Shown: positions 20,761 through 29,414 of the stretch, in pieces
Layout: each line of letters starts with the position of its first letter
Position numbering within the stretch: position 1 is the stretch's first letter
Source: Spirochaetota bacterium
GTDB lineage: Bacteria > Spirochaetota > UBA4802 > UB4802
Assembly: GCA_029548025.1 (NCBI GenBank)
Contig: JAKPOE010000336.1
Coordinates: 1 to 32,655, forward strand
DNA: 32,655 bases
Reading direction: 5' to 3'
The notes under the pieces: generated by a model
Database searches by the model: none
The model's input: only the letters and a program-made list of their open reading frames with translations
What the model was told of the DNA's origin: nothing
Translations under genes and position numbers: made by a program

Positions 20761-21957
20761 ATGAATAATAATAGTCAAGTTGTTTCATGTCAACCAATTG
20801 TTCATAAGATCGAAGAATTAAGTTGTACACAGTTTACTATAGGTATGCTGATAAGTTCAAATTATTATGTTTTTACTGATACAAAGGTTGGAATATTAGC
20901 AGATGAGTTATCAAGAAATGATAAAATTTATGCTGTTGCTGTAGTTGATAAAAATAAAAAATCGTATGGAGTAATAATACGTAAAGATCTTTTTGATATT
21001 TTAGGAACCCGTTTTGGCAGAGAATTAAATTATAATAAAACTGCTGATGAAGTAATGCAAAAGGTAAAACAGTTTAATTATAATATGCATATTTTTGAGT
21101 GCGCAAAAGCTATTGAAAAAGATTTATTAACAGGTGTTCAGGATCATTATCTTCTTGAAGATGAAAATGATTGTTTTAAAGGCATATTTTCAACCAGGGA
21201 TATGTTAATATTTTTATCAAAGTTAAACCAGCAGGACATTGAACAGGCAAAAAGAATTATAGAGCGGATATTAAAAAAAGATTATTATGTTCATACTAAA
21301 AGATTAACTATTGGGATAAAAAATGTAATGGCGCAGGGTGTTGGTGGCGATTTCTATATAGTAATACCATTTAAAAAAAGTAATCAACACATTATTGTGG
21401 TATGTGATGTTTCAGGGAAGGGAATTGCTGCTTCTATGATTACAACATTACTCAATGGTATGATGTCCATATATGATTTTGAAACACATGATTTAGAAAC
21501 ATTTCTTATTCATCTTAATAATTATATTTTTACAAATTTTGAAGGAGAAAAATTTGTAACTTCTGCTTTCATGCATGTTGATGAAGATAAAGAATTATTA
21601 ACTCTCTATGATTTTGGACATTCGCTGACGTATTTATATCGTAACGATACTATCTTTAAACTTTCATTAAAAGAAATAAATTTTCCCATGGGTATACAAA
21701 AAATAAATACATTAAATTTTGGGAAGACAAAACTTAATTCTGGTGATACAATATTAACAATCACTGATGGATGTATTGAACAGCGCAATAAAGAATGTGC
21801 TGCTTATGGTGTTCAAGGAATTACCCAATTTATGAAAGAAAATTATAATGGAGATGTCCAGAAGTTTTTGGATCTTATGGTATTTGATATTAATAATTTT
21901 CGTGATACCTATCCTCAGCAGGATGACATGACAATTGCATGCATAAAATATGAGTAA
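20761..21957 (+). CDS. CBS-domain PP2C phosphatase (SpoIIE/RsbU-like)
   Basis: This 398-residue soluble protein has an N-terminal region (about 20-155) that looks like a CBS-domain pair, including AVAVVDKNKKSYGVIIRKDL and GIFSTRDMLIFLSK. A PPM serine phosphatase of SpoIIE/RsbU type follows, with metal-binding GGDFY (Asp197), VVCDVSGKGIAASM (Asp216), TDGCIEQ (Asp336) and QQDDMT (Asp388/389). Such proteins dephosphorylate anti-sigma-factor antagonists or similar partners. CBS domains usually bind adenine nucleotides, so energy sensing or second-messenger control is possible. It is convergent with a nucleotide cyclase 15 bases away. No anti-sigma partner is visible. Confidence 0.86.
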   Translation: MNNNSQVVSCQPIVHKIEELSCTQFTIGMLISSNYYVFTDTKVGILADELSRNDKIYAVAVVDKNKKSYGVIIRKDLFDILGTRFGRELNYNKTADEVMQKVKQFNYNMHIFECAKAIEKDLLTGVQDHYLLEDENDCFKGIFSTRDMLIFLSKLNQQDIEQAKRIIERILKKDYYVHTKRLTIGIKNVMAQGVGGDFYIVIPFKKSNQHIIVVCDVSGKGIAASMITTLLNGMMSIYDFETHDLETFLIHLNNYIFTNFEGEKFVTSAFMHVDEDKELLTLYDFGHSLTYLYRNDTIFKLSLKEINFPMGIQKINTLNFGKTKLNSGDTILTITDGCIEQRNKECAAYGVQGITQFMKENYNGDVQKFLDLMVFDINNFRDTYPQQDDMTIACIKYE

Positions 21958-21974
21958 AACAATGCTCTATTGTT
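21958..21974. terminator. Small hairpin between convergent genes
   Basis: AACAAT, a five-base loop and ATTGTT form a 6-bp hairpin that fills the whole gap between the phosphatase and cyclase stops. It lacks strong T runs, so it is only a weak bidirectional terminator candidate. Confidence 0.3.
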
Positions 21975-23355
21975 AATTGCTTTGTATACTATACACTTCA
22001 AGAGGCTTATCAATTCCTTTAACATTTAATGCTATTCCTTCATTAACAGGAATCTGCGGCATTATATTTTTTACATCTTCACTAATGAGTATACCATCTG
22101 AATTGCATAACTGCTGCAAGCGAAATGCGATATTAACTATTTTACCAATTGCAGTAAATGATAACCGTTCTGGAGGTCCAAAACTACCTACTGTTGTCAT
22201 GCCACAATGGATGCCAATTCTCAGATGCAGTATATTATTGTTTATTTTAATTTTCCATTTATCATTGAGCATTTTAAATATTGTTTGCATTTCAACTGCC
22301 ATTGTCATAGCATTTTCAATTTGTATTGATGCTGGCATAGAATTGGGTGCTCCAAATAATATCATAATTCCATCGCCTAAAAATTTATCCACAGTCCCAT
22401 TGTATTTATGAGCAACCACAGTCATTTCAGATAGGTAATCATTCAGTATTTCAGCAACAATTTCTGGTTCGATTGCATCTGTTAATTTTGTAAATCCCTC
22501 TATATCAGTAAAACACACAGTGATAAATTTTTTCTGGATGGGAACAACCTCCTGTTTTTCCTGACGCAGGATTAATTGAACCAATTGTATGGGAAGGTAA
22601 GATGAAAGCTGTTTGCCAATGTTAAATATAAACTTTTTCTCTAACTTAGTAATATACAGAATAGCTATAACCAGCGATAATGTAACAATACTTATTAATG
22701 ATATCGAAACAATGGATAAAATAAAATATTTTTTCTTTGTTTTCATCGCGATTTCATAATTAATATTGTTAATCTCAGAGATAATAGTGTTTAACGATTC
22801 TATTGCAATTATGTCTTTGCCTTTAATTATTGAATATACATCATCAACAGTAGCTGACTTATCCTTATATTGAAACAACTCATCAATTAATAATTCTGTT
22901 AAGTCTTTATGATATTTCTGTATATCATTCATTTTATTGTGTATGTTTGGAAAGTCTTTCAAAAGAAGTTTTAGATTAAAAAGTTGGTTCTGAACAATTG
23001 TATATTGATATGAAAATTTATGAAAATATGTCTGGTATTGCAATGGGTCTTTCTCCAGTAAAATATAGTGCAACATGCTAAATTGCTTTTCAAATTCTAT
23101 TTGTGTTGACAAAGCTAATGAGGTTAATGTATTGATTTTTTCAATCTCTTGATGGGAGCTATTAAGAAAATATATATTCATAAAACCGCTTATCGAAATC
23201 AGTAGTGCCAGTACTATGCCAATAATGATAATCCAGATAGGTATGTGTGTGATTGAGACAGGTAAAGCTAATGAAGTATTATCTGATAATGATTTTTTCT
23301 GGAATAAGTTTACTATTTTATTTATACATTTGGCATCTGTCATGATAAATTTCAT
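21973..23355 (-). CDS. Membrane class III adenylate/guanylate cyclase
   Basis: This 460-residue protein has membrane helices at about 39-63 and 210-235. They flank a helical periplasmic region of about 145 residues, the likely sensor. The C-terminal cyclase domain (about 277-455) has metal-binding Asp284 (CFTDIEGFT) and Asp328 (KFLGDGIMILFG), with Lys324 as a base-recognising residue. It also has RIGIHCGMTTVGSFG and FTAIGKIVNIAFRL, where Asn408 and Arg412 are the transition-state pair and Thr401 is the second base-recognising residue. The Lys/Thr pair is typical of class IIIb adenylate cyclases, so cAMP is the likely product. All key residues are present. The start may be M1 or M5; neither has a clear ribosome binding site. 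Confidence 0.92.
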   Translation of the reverse strand: MKFIMTDAKCINKIVNLFQKKSLSDNTSLALPVSITHIPIWIIIIGIVLALLISISGFMNIYFLNSSHQEIEKINTLTSLALSTQIEFEKQFSMLHYILLEKDPLQYQTYFHKFSYQYTIVQNQLFNLKLLLKDFPNIHNKMNDIQKYHKDLTELLIDELFQYKDKSATVDDVYSIIKGKDIIAIESLNTIISEINNINYEIAMKTKKKYFILSIVSISLISIVTLSLVIAILYITKLEKKFIFNIGKQLSSYLPIQLVQLILRQEKQEVVPIQKKFITVCFTDIEGFTKLTDAIEPEIVAEILNDYLSEMTVVAHKYNGTVDKFLGDGIMILFGAPNSMPASIQIENAMTMAVEMQTIFKMLNDKWKIKINNNILHLRIGIHCGMTTVGSFGPPERLSFTAIGKIVNIAFRLQQLCNSDGILISEDVKNIMPQIPVNEGIALNVKGIDKPLEVYSIQSN

Positions 23356-23579
23356 AATTAATATGATAGCTATTGTTACTGTTAAAAATGGTTCATTAAT
23401 ATAAAGGGAATTTAAATATTATGTAAAATAAATGAAAACTTTGATGATTGTCAATTAATATCATTTGATAAAGAAATTAAATGAATGACGTTGTGTGATG
23501 AAGATGTACTTTTACAAATTATATACCAATATCCCCATGATGTAACTTAATGTAAAATCCCATGTAGTGCATAATGTTG

Positions 23580-25211
23580 CTATAAATCTCCAATCTTTTG
23601 TAGTATAGTTGCCTCAAAAGGATAGCAATTAATTCGTAAATCTGCAAAATGCTCAAAGCGGCTACGATGCGTAGAAAACAAAACTTTCCATTGCGCTTCA
23701 TAGTGATGATGGATGTGCGTTGCATGATCGTTAAAATTTAATAGTATACAAAGCGTTTCAGAAGCCGCTTTTCGTATATATGCAATAACCCCATTTTTCC
23801 CTTTTATCAGTGGTTCCCATGAACCATGGGTAAGGGCATGATGCTTTTTGCGCAACCTGATCAAATCTTTATAATAATTTAAAAGTGAATAACGGTCTTT
23901 TAATTGATGTTTTACATTAATTGTGCGATAGTTACTATCAATGGGGAGCCAGCACATAGTATGACTAAAGCCAGCATTAGCTTCATCTGACCATTGCATT
24001 GGTGTACGTGCACAATCCCTCCCTTTATACATTGGCCAGAATCTTTTACCAGCGGGATCTACAATTTTACGTAACGGGATTGAAGTGTTTTTCATTCCTA
24101 TCTCTTCCCCATAATAAATAAATGGAGTCCCCCATAAGGTTAACAGTAATAGCGCCATTAAACGTTTAATCGAATCATTGTCTTCCTGACCAAATTTATC
24201 AGCGTAGCGCTGCTGATCATGGTTTGACAATACATTGCATGGCCAGCAATGTTCTGGAATATGATTATACCAGTTTTTAATGCATCGGTATATTTTATGT
24301 GAATCAAAAGGTTGATATAACAATGAAAAATCAAATGCCAGGTGCAAACCTTTCCCTTTACACAAATAACTGGCCGAAAGCGCGGGATTCCCAGGCGGAT
24401 AGCTGAATACTTCGCCAACCGTCATACGATTGTCATATTTATCAATTAATTTCCTGATTTCTTGAACTAAAATGTAACTCTCCAGCCTGTTTTTATTATA
24501 TTTTTCTATTTGATCATTAAACGGATTAAAGGAAAATGGATTGTTACGCAGATTCTTATCCTTATAGCAATAGTTGATAACATCAAATCTAAATCCATCA
24601 ACACCCAGATCCAGCCAATACTGCATCATATCAAACATTGCATGTTTTACCTGCTGATTGTGCCAGTTTAAATCAGGTTGTTCTTTTAAAAATGAATGAA
24701 GATAATATTGCCCGCGCATTTCATTTTTTTCCCATGCACTGGAAAGATAGGCAGATTTCCAGTTATTGGGAGGTTTGCCGTTAAAACCATCATGCCATAT
24801 ATACCAATCGTTTTTCATGTTGTATCGTGAGGATGATGATTCTACAAACCATGGATGCAGTTGTGAAGTATGGTTTAAAACCATGTCCATGATAATATGA
24901 ATATTGTTGCTATGAGCTATCGCCAATAATTCTTTGAAATCTTTTAATGTACCAAAAATTGGATCAATAGAATAATAATCACTTACATCATAACCGCAAT
25001 CATACATAGGGGATGTATTAATGGGAGATAGCCATATAGCATCAATGCCAAGATCTATCAAATAATCAAACTTTTTAATTATGCCAGGTAAATCACCTAT
25101 GCCATCATCATTTGCATCATAAAAACTTCGGGGATATATCTGGTATATAACACCATGTTTCCACCATACATAATGGAGAGGATGTTTATTATGCTGCTGA
25201 ATTGAGGTCAT
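23580..25211 (-). CDS. GH13 alpha-glucosidase-like enzyme
   Basis: This 543-residue (beta/alpha)8-barrel enzyme is of the oligo-1,6-glucosidase/alpha-glucosidase/trehalose-synthase type. Evidence (numbered from ATG 25211): VIYQIYPRSFYDANDDGIGD near the start; MVLNHT; catalytic nucleophile Asp210 in DGFRFDVIN; acid/base Glu267 in TVGEVFSYP; third acid Asp332 in LSNHDQQR; and FIYYGEEIGM and RTPMQW, typical of alpha-glucosidases. No signal peptide is seen, so it acts in the cytoplasm. The longer frame starts with TTG at 25217; ATG 25211 is preferred. It overlaps the upstream PHP-GT4 gene by 23 bases, so the two are coupled. The exact substrate cannot be told. Confidence 0.9.
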   Translation of the reverse strand: MTSIQQHNKHPLHYVWWKHGVIYQIYPRSFYDANDDGIGDLPGIIKKFDYLIDLGIDAIWLSPINTSPMYDCGYDVSDYYSIDPIFGTLKDFKELLAIAHSNNIHIIMDMVLNHTSQLHPWFVESSSSRYNMKNDWYIWHDGFNGKPPNNWKSAYLSSAWEKNEMRGQYYLHSFLKEQPDLNWHNQQVKHAMFDMMQYWLDLGVDGFRFDVINYCYKDKNLRNNPFSFNPFNDQIEKYNKNRLESYILVQEIRKLIDKYDNRMTVGEVFSYPPGNPALSASYLCKGKGLHLAFDFSLLYQPFDSHKIYRCIKNWYNHIPEHCWPCNVLSNHDQQRYADKFGQEDNDSIKRLMALLLLTLWGTPFIYYGEEIGMKNTSIPLRKIVDPAGKRFWPMYKGRDCARTPMQWSDEANAGFSHTMCWLPIDSNYRTINVKHQLKDRYSLLNYYKDLIRLRKKHHALTHGSWEPLIKGKNGVIAYIRKAASETLCILLNFNDHATHIHHHYEAQWKVLFSTHRSRFEHFADLRINCYPFEATILQKIGDL

Positions 25212-27843
25212 TGACAAATTGTTTCATTATGGTATCAGGTTTAAATTCATATGCCCTCAACAGCGATTGATTGCGGAATAGATTTAGCAACAGAGGATTG
25301 CTTATAAGTTCTATTATCTTTTGGGCCATTTCGGTTTCATTTTTTACCAGATAACCATTCAGCCCATTGTTAATAATATCTTTGGGTCCCTTGTTGTTGT
25401 ATGCAATAACTGGCAATCCGCATGATAATGCCTCCAGTACAACACAGCCAAAAGTATCAAAGCGGGAGGGCAGTACAAGAATATCTGCTGCTGAATATAC
25501 TTCAGGTAACAAGGTATGATCAACCCAGCCCAGGAAGATGGCATCAGGCAATAATGTTTTCAATTGGGTTTCTTTTGGTCCAATTCCTGCAAAAGCAATT
25601 TTTGTTTCAGGATGTTTTTGTTTTACTAAATTCATTATTTCCGGTATATCCATAACGCCTTTTTCCTCGGATAATCGTCCTGAAAATAGTATTACCGGCG
25701 TGGTGCTGGATACTCCAAATACTTCTTCCTTATTGGTTTTGTGAGGTTTAAAAATTTCTTCAACCCAGTGAGATGTTAAAAATACTTTTGAGGAGTTAAA
25801 CCCCATATCCTTACCGGTTAACCATTTTTTATGCTCGTTGTTCAATACAAATATACCGTCAAATGCTTTATAGAATGTACGCAAAATTCTTCTGAAATTG
25901 TCTAAGTTATCATTTTTTAGTTTTAAGGTTTTCTCGGCAAACATCATCCAGTCAGTATGTAAATAAAAATATGCTGGAACAGAATAAGCATACTTTAACC
26001 ATAATGCTGCCAACCCCATAGGACCTTCAGTTGAAACAATAATTTTATTGTATTCACCTTCTTTAAAAATTTTATGAATCTGCAATATATCAGGTATTCG
26101 CAACGGTTGCTGTTGATAAAATGGAATGGTGTATTCTTTAAGTGGTTTTATGATGATTAGATGCTCATCTGATTGTAATGTATCACTTACTGTTATAATA
26201 TCAATTGGCAGATCATTGCGCTTTATTTCCTTATGCATCAACTGCAGAACATTAGCAACTCCATTGGGGTCATTAAATGTATCGGTTAACCATAGTGTAC
26301 GTTCAGGGTGCTTTAATGTATTATGTATTTGTGCAAATTCATAGAGCAGTGGTCTTGCTTTGTACATAACCCTGGCACTGGTAAAAAATGCTGATGCAAT
26401 AACCGCAGAACCCAGAAAGGGGAATGACAGCTCATCAAAAATCTTTGGAAGGTTTAGTTCAGGAATACCATTACTATCTGCTCCTTTTGAAGGAGCAATA
26501 TATTTTCTGAAATGAGTTGGTATTTCAATATTTTGAAAATATGATTCAAATTCATTTGTAGCGGAACCTGTATCGTTCAAAAATTTATGTATATACTTAT
26601 GTGCTCGTTTCATCAATAGTTGAGCAAGCTCATTATATATAGCATATATTGAATCATTATAAAAAATTATGTCTTCTTTTTTACGGGTTTTAGTATAACG
26701 TGATAATGTATACGCTATATCAAATACCTTTTTATAGTCTTTATTAACATAAAAACGCTTTGATTTTGAAAATGTTTTACCGGTCAATGATTGATGAAAA
26801 AGCTCTAAAAAATGGAGCGTTGTTTTGTGTCGCTTTAATTCCTGAAATGAATTGACTATTGTTAAAGCCGCTAATTTATCAATGGTTTCACCTTTGTGCA
26901 ATAGAATATGGGCCAAACCAGGATCTTTCATCTTCATTCCAATCTGGCAAAAATAGTCTATAAATGATATTGCCATTTTTTCACTATCGTTATGTGTTCC
27001 AAATGGTGCCATGGTACCGCTTTTTATAGCCTCAAGCGCTAACGATGATCGTTTTTCATGGTGTAATCTGTTCATTAAATGAGGAATATGTAGATATGTT
27101 CCGGTGAGACCGGTAAAAATCCCCATATGACTATCAGAACCGCCTGAAAAATATTTTTTATACGGTTGAGTGCAATATCTGTCTGGTTTTATTCCAAATC
27201 TTTTTGAAAGCTGTTCAATTTTTTCTGGTGTCAATGATTCAATCCATTGCTTTACAAGCATATTCTGCCAGCTATCTCTTTGACCGTTAATAACTTCAAA
27301 TCGTTGGAACAAAAGTGCCATCTTGTCAAAGAAATCCATTGGGGGGATGCCTCTGGATTTATAATGATACAGCGGATGAGCCCATATAGTGGGTATGTCA
27401 TTTTGTGATGTATAATCCAGAAATTTATAGATGTCATTTCGATATTTATTAAGTTTTATCTCCTGTTCGGATGTAAATCCATAGGTAAGAACATGGATGC
27501 CAACACCATAGTCCGGAACACTACAGCTAAATTCTGCACCAACTACTATATCAAACCCTTTATCTAGAAGTTCAAAGCATGAGCGCGCATTGTTATGATT
27601 GGTCACCGTAAAGGTATCACAGCCGTGATTTTTAAGAGTAGCAATCAGCTCATCAGTTGATAGCCATGTTTCAGGGATACCTAAAATTCTTCCAAGCAAT
27701 TCATCAGGAACATTGCTGTTGTAATCATGACAGTGAAGGTCTATAGTTAAAATCTCGTCTTGCGGAAATCTTACTTTTTGTTCATTGACAAAACTATTAA
27801 TAAGTGAATTAATGTGTTCATCAAATGTATTTTTTATTTTCAT
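25189..27843 (-). CDS. PHP-domain/GT4 glycosyltransferase fusion
   Basis: This 884-residue protein begins with a PHP metallo-phosphoesterase domain (about 30-330). Its ligands are visible: DLHCHD (His37, His39), TVTNHNN (His83), VGAEFS (Glu104), WAHPLYH (His156) and GGSDSH (Asp237, His239). A helical linker spans about 330-470. The C-terminal GT-B glycosyltransferase of family 4 (about 490-884) has FSGRLSEEKGV and PSRFDTFGCVVLEALSCGLP, where the usual first Glu of the EX7E motif is Asp. The linked GH13 gene suggests glucoside or glycolipid metabolism. GGAG just upstream supports the ATG. Whether the PHP half is catalytic on a sugar phosphate is inference. Confidence 0.88.
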   Translation of the reverse strand: MKIKNTFDEHINSLINSFVNEQKVRFPQDEILTIDLHCHDYNSNVPDELLGRILGIPETWLSTDELIATLKNHGCDTFTVTNHNNARSCFELLDKGFDIVVGAEFSCSVPDYGVGIHVLTYGFTSEQEIKLNKYRNDIYKFLDYTSQNDIPTIWAHPLYHYKSRGIPPMDFFDKMALLFQRFEVINGQRDSWQNMLVKQWIESLTPEKIEQLSKRFGIKPDRYCTQPYKKYFSGGSDSHMGIFTGLTGTYLHIPHLMNRLHHEKRSSLALEAIKSGTMAPFGTHNDSEKMAISFIDYFCQIGMKMKDPGLAHILLHKGETIDKLAALTIVNSFQELKRHKTTLHFLELFHQSLTGKTFSKSKRFYVNKDYKKVFDIAYTLSRYTKTRKKEDIIFYNDSIYAIYNELAQLLMKRAHKYIHKFLNDTGSATNEFESYFQNIEIPTHFRKYIAPSKGADSNGIPELNLPKIFDELSFPFLGSAVIASAFFTSARVMYKARPLLYEFAQIHNTLKHPERTLWLTDTFNDPNGVANVLQLMHKEIKRNDLPIDIITVSDTLQSDEHLIIIKPLKEYTIPFYQQQPLRIPDILQIHKIFKEGEYNKIIVSTEGPMGLAALWLKYAYSVPAYFYLHTDWMMFAEKTLKLKNDNLDNFRRILRTFYKAFDGIFVLNNEHKKWLTGKDMGFNSSKVFLTSHWVEEIFKPHKTNKEEVFGVSSTTPVILFSGRLSEEKGVMDIPEIMNLVKQKHPETKIAFAGIGPKETQLKTLLPDAIFLGWVDHTLLPEVYSAADILVLPSRFDTFGCVVLEALSCGLPVIAYNNKGPKDIINNGLNGYLVKNETEMAQKIIELISNPLLLNLFRNQSLLRAYEFKPDTIMKQFVNDLNSAA

Positions 27844-28231
27844 AACTCCTCTTCAGTATTAATTGCATAAATCTAATTATAAAATTGGCTCTTCATGGTA
27901 AATATTTTATGAACTTATGATGAGTTTTTTATAAATATGACCTGAAACGAGGACGTCATCCTGAGCGATAGTGAAGAATCGCAACGTTTTATGAAAGAAT
28001 AGATGTTTCGGGACTGCGTCCCTCGTAATGACAATGATACAATAATGTTATTTTCAGGAAAAAAGCTGATTGTTTTTTGCAGGCTACAATAAAATGTTTG
28101 ATTATATTATATTCTGTTGCAATTATAGCGATAATTATACAGGGAACTATCGTACCTATTATTTTTTTATTGTATATTTTGTACTATTGGAAAATAGTAT
28201 ATGTCATTATTATAAATGTTGAGAGAATATA
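27844..28231. other. Divergent intergenic region with repeat copy 2
   Basis: 388 A/T-rich bases between the minus-strand PHP-GT4 gene and the plus-strand LapA-like gene. It holds copy 2 of the 78-bp repeat. No promoter is convincing. Confidence 0.6.
27955..28032 (+). repeat. Dispersed structured repeat, copy 2
   Basis: 78 bp, same orientation and same length as the core of copy 1. It keeps the inverted ends (GTCAT/ATGAC) and the GGGAC-TGC-GTCCC hairpin. It has lost part of the GAAGAATC/GATTCTTC pairing, so the inner stem is more degraded than in copy 1. Confidence 0.8.
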
Positions 28232-28444
28232 ATGCGACCAAAAATAATCATAATTTTAATTATTTTACTGCTATTTTTGATAATCGTTGTACAAAATGTT
28301 CAGCCAGTAATATTTTCATTGTTTCATTGGGAAGTAACGCTTCCACTTATTGTTATGCTGTTTGTAACATTTGTTTGCGGTATCATAATAGGGATGGCAA
28401 TTAGTTCAATTTCATGGCATAAAAAAAAGGCAAAAAATAATTAA
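28232..28444 (+). CDS. LapA-domain (DUF1049) small membrane protein
   Basis: This 70-residue protein has two hydrophobic helices (about 4-22 and 37-58) with the family pattern VQNVQPVIFSLFHWEVTLPL between them, and a basic C-terminal tail (WHKKKAKNN). It matches DUF1049/LapA, which in E. coli lies next to the lipopolysaccharide-assembly regulator LapB. No lapB is seen here. An in-frame overlap of the ATG with an upstream stop (TAATG) is noted but the upstream frame is doubtful. Its ribosome binding site is weak (GAGAG). Confidence 0.75.
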   Translation: MRPKIIIILIILLLFLIIVVQNVQPVIFSLFHWEVTLPLIVMLFVTFVCGIIIGMAISSISWHKKKAKNN

Positions 28445-28454
28445 AGGTACAACC

Positions 28455-28691
28455 ATGGACACCGGTGTTATATTGACTATAGTAGCGTTGCTTAGTTTTA
28501 TAGTTTTGTTCTATATATTTATGAAACAGTTGATGAAGATGGTTGTGCTACTGCTCACCATGTTTATTATATTTGCAGGGTATCTTTATGTCAAAAATGG
28601 TTCATTGCCTAAAAGCTTACAGGGGTATCTTGATGAAGGGAAGATTGGTATTGAACAGTTGCAACACACCTATAAAAAGCTAACAGAGTAA
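28455..28691 (+). CDS. Small membrane protein of unknown function
   Basis: This 78-residue protein has two adjacent membrane helices (about 4-24 and 28-46), then a polar tail of about 30 residues (GSLPKSLQGYLDEGKIGIEQ) likely to form a helix. It begins ten bases after the LapA-like gene, with AAAGG eight bases before its ATG, so the two are co-transcribed and may act together at the membrane. I do not recognise the family. Confidence 0.65.
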   Translation: MDTGVILTIVALLSFIVLFYIFMKQLMKMVVLLLTMFIIFAGYLYVKNGSLPKSLQGYLDEGKIGIEQLQHTYKKLTE

Positions 28692-28949
28692 TTGTACATA
28701 CATCACATATTTGCCTTGACTTAAGAATCATACAGTATAAAAAAAATTGCAATGAAGCCATGCTATACCGATTGATTATGGTAGCAGCATAATTTTCAAA
28801 GATTTAACGAAACATGAAATATTGCATTGTACTATGAGAAGTCATAAAAAGGTAATTAAAAAAAATAATAAATTTTTAACTTGAAAAAAATTGTAAATAA
28901 ACTACTATAGAATAAAAGGTACAGTTAACCATTAAACAAGGAATCGTTT

Positions 28950-29414
28950 ATGAAAACCCAGACAAAAGAAAGTGTTGCACCCTCCATGCAGATAGTGTGT
29001 TTTAATGTTGGCAAAGAAGAATACGGTATAGAGATATTAAAGGTACAGGAAATTTTAAAACTTCCTGAAGTTACCCCATTGCCAAAATCTGCGGAATATA
29101 TCCTTGGTGTTATTGATTTACGCGGCAAGGTAATACCCATTATTGATCTGGGAGTACGGTTTGGAATCTCTGAAAAAAGTGCGCAGAACAAACGTGCTAT
29201 TGTAGTGGATATTAAGGGAAAGCGCATAGGGCTTGCAATAGATCAGGTAAGTCATGTTGTAAAGTTAGAGCAAAAAGACATTGAACCACCACCACCTATT
29301 GTCAAAGGCATATCAGGCCGATTTATCATTGGGATAGGGAAGGTTGAAAACAAGTTTGTCATCATACTTGATATTGACAGGATATTTTCAGCAGATGAAT
29401 TGACTAATTTATAA
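28950..29414 (+). CDS. cheW: CheW chemotaxis coupling protein
   Basis: CheW links chemoreceptors to the kinase CheA. The 154 residues show the CheW fold: QIVCFNVGKEEYGIEILKVQEIL at the start, then YILGVIDLRGKVIPIIDLG, the conserved receptor/CheA-contact region, then IGLAIDQVSHVVKL and a closing FVIILDIDRIFS. Length is normal. AAGGA seven bases before ATG supports the start. TTGAAA at 28881-28886 with TATAGA at 28906-28911 is a poor promoter (19-base spacer). It stands alone, away from cheR-cheD at the other end. Its stop overlaps larC of the opposite strand by six bases. Confidence 0.95.
   Translation: MKTQTKESVAPSMQIVCFNVGKEEYGIEILKVQEILKLPEVTPLPKSAEYILGVIDLRGKVIPIIDLGVRFGISEKSAQNKRAIVVDIKGKRIGLAIDQVSHVVKLEQKDIEPPPPIVKGISGRFIIGIGKVENKFVIILDIDRIFSADELTNL

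Noticed and set aside
21977..22411. 144-codon plus-strand frame opposite the cyclase gene.
   Set aside because: It is antisense to the conserved cyclase domain with all catalytic residues; no ribosome binding site or recognisable motif.
25189..25217. TTG start at 25217 for the GH13 gene.
   Set aside because: An ATG lies two codons downstream at 25211 and no ribosome binding site favours the TTG.
28098..28232. A 44-codon hydrophobic frame starting TTG whose stop overlaps the LapA-like ATG (TAATG).
   Set aside because: No ATG, no ribosome binding site, and A/T-rich sequence naturally gives Ile/Leu-rich frames. The overlap is suggestive but not enough.
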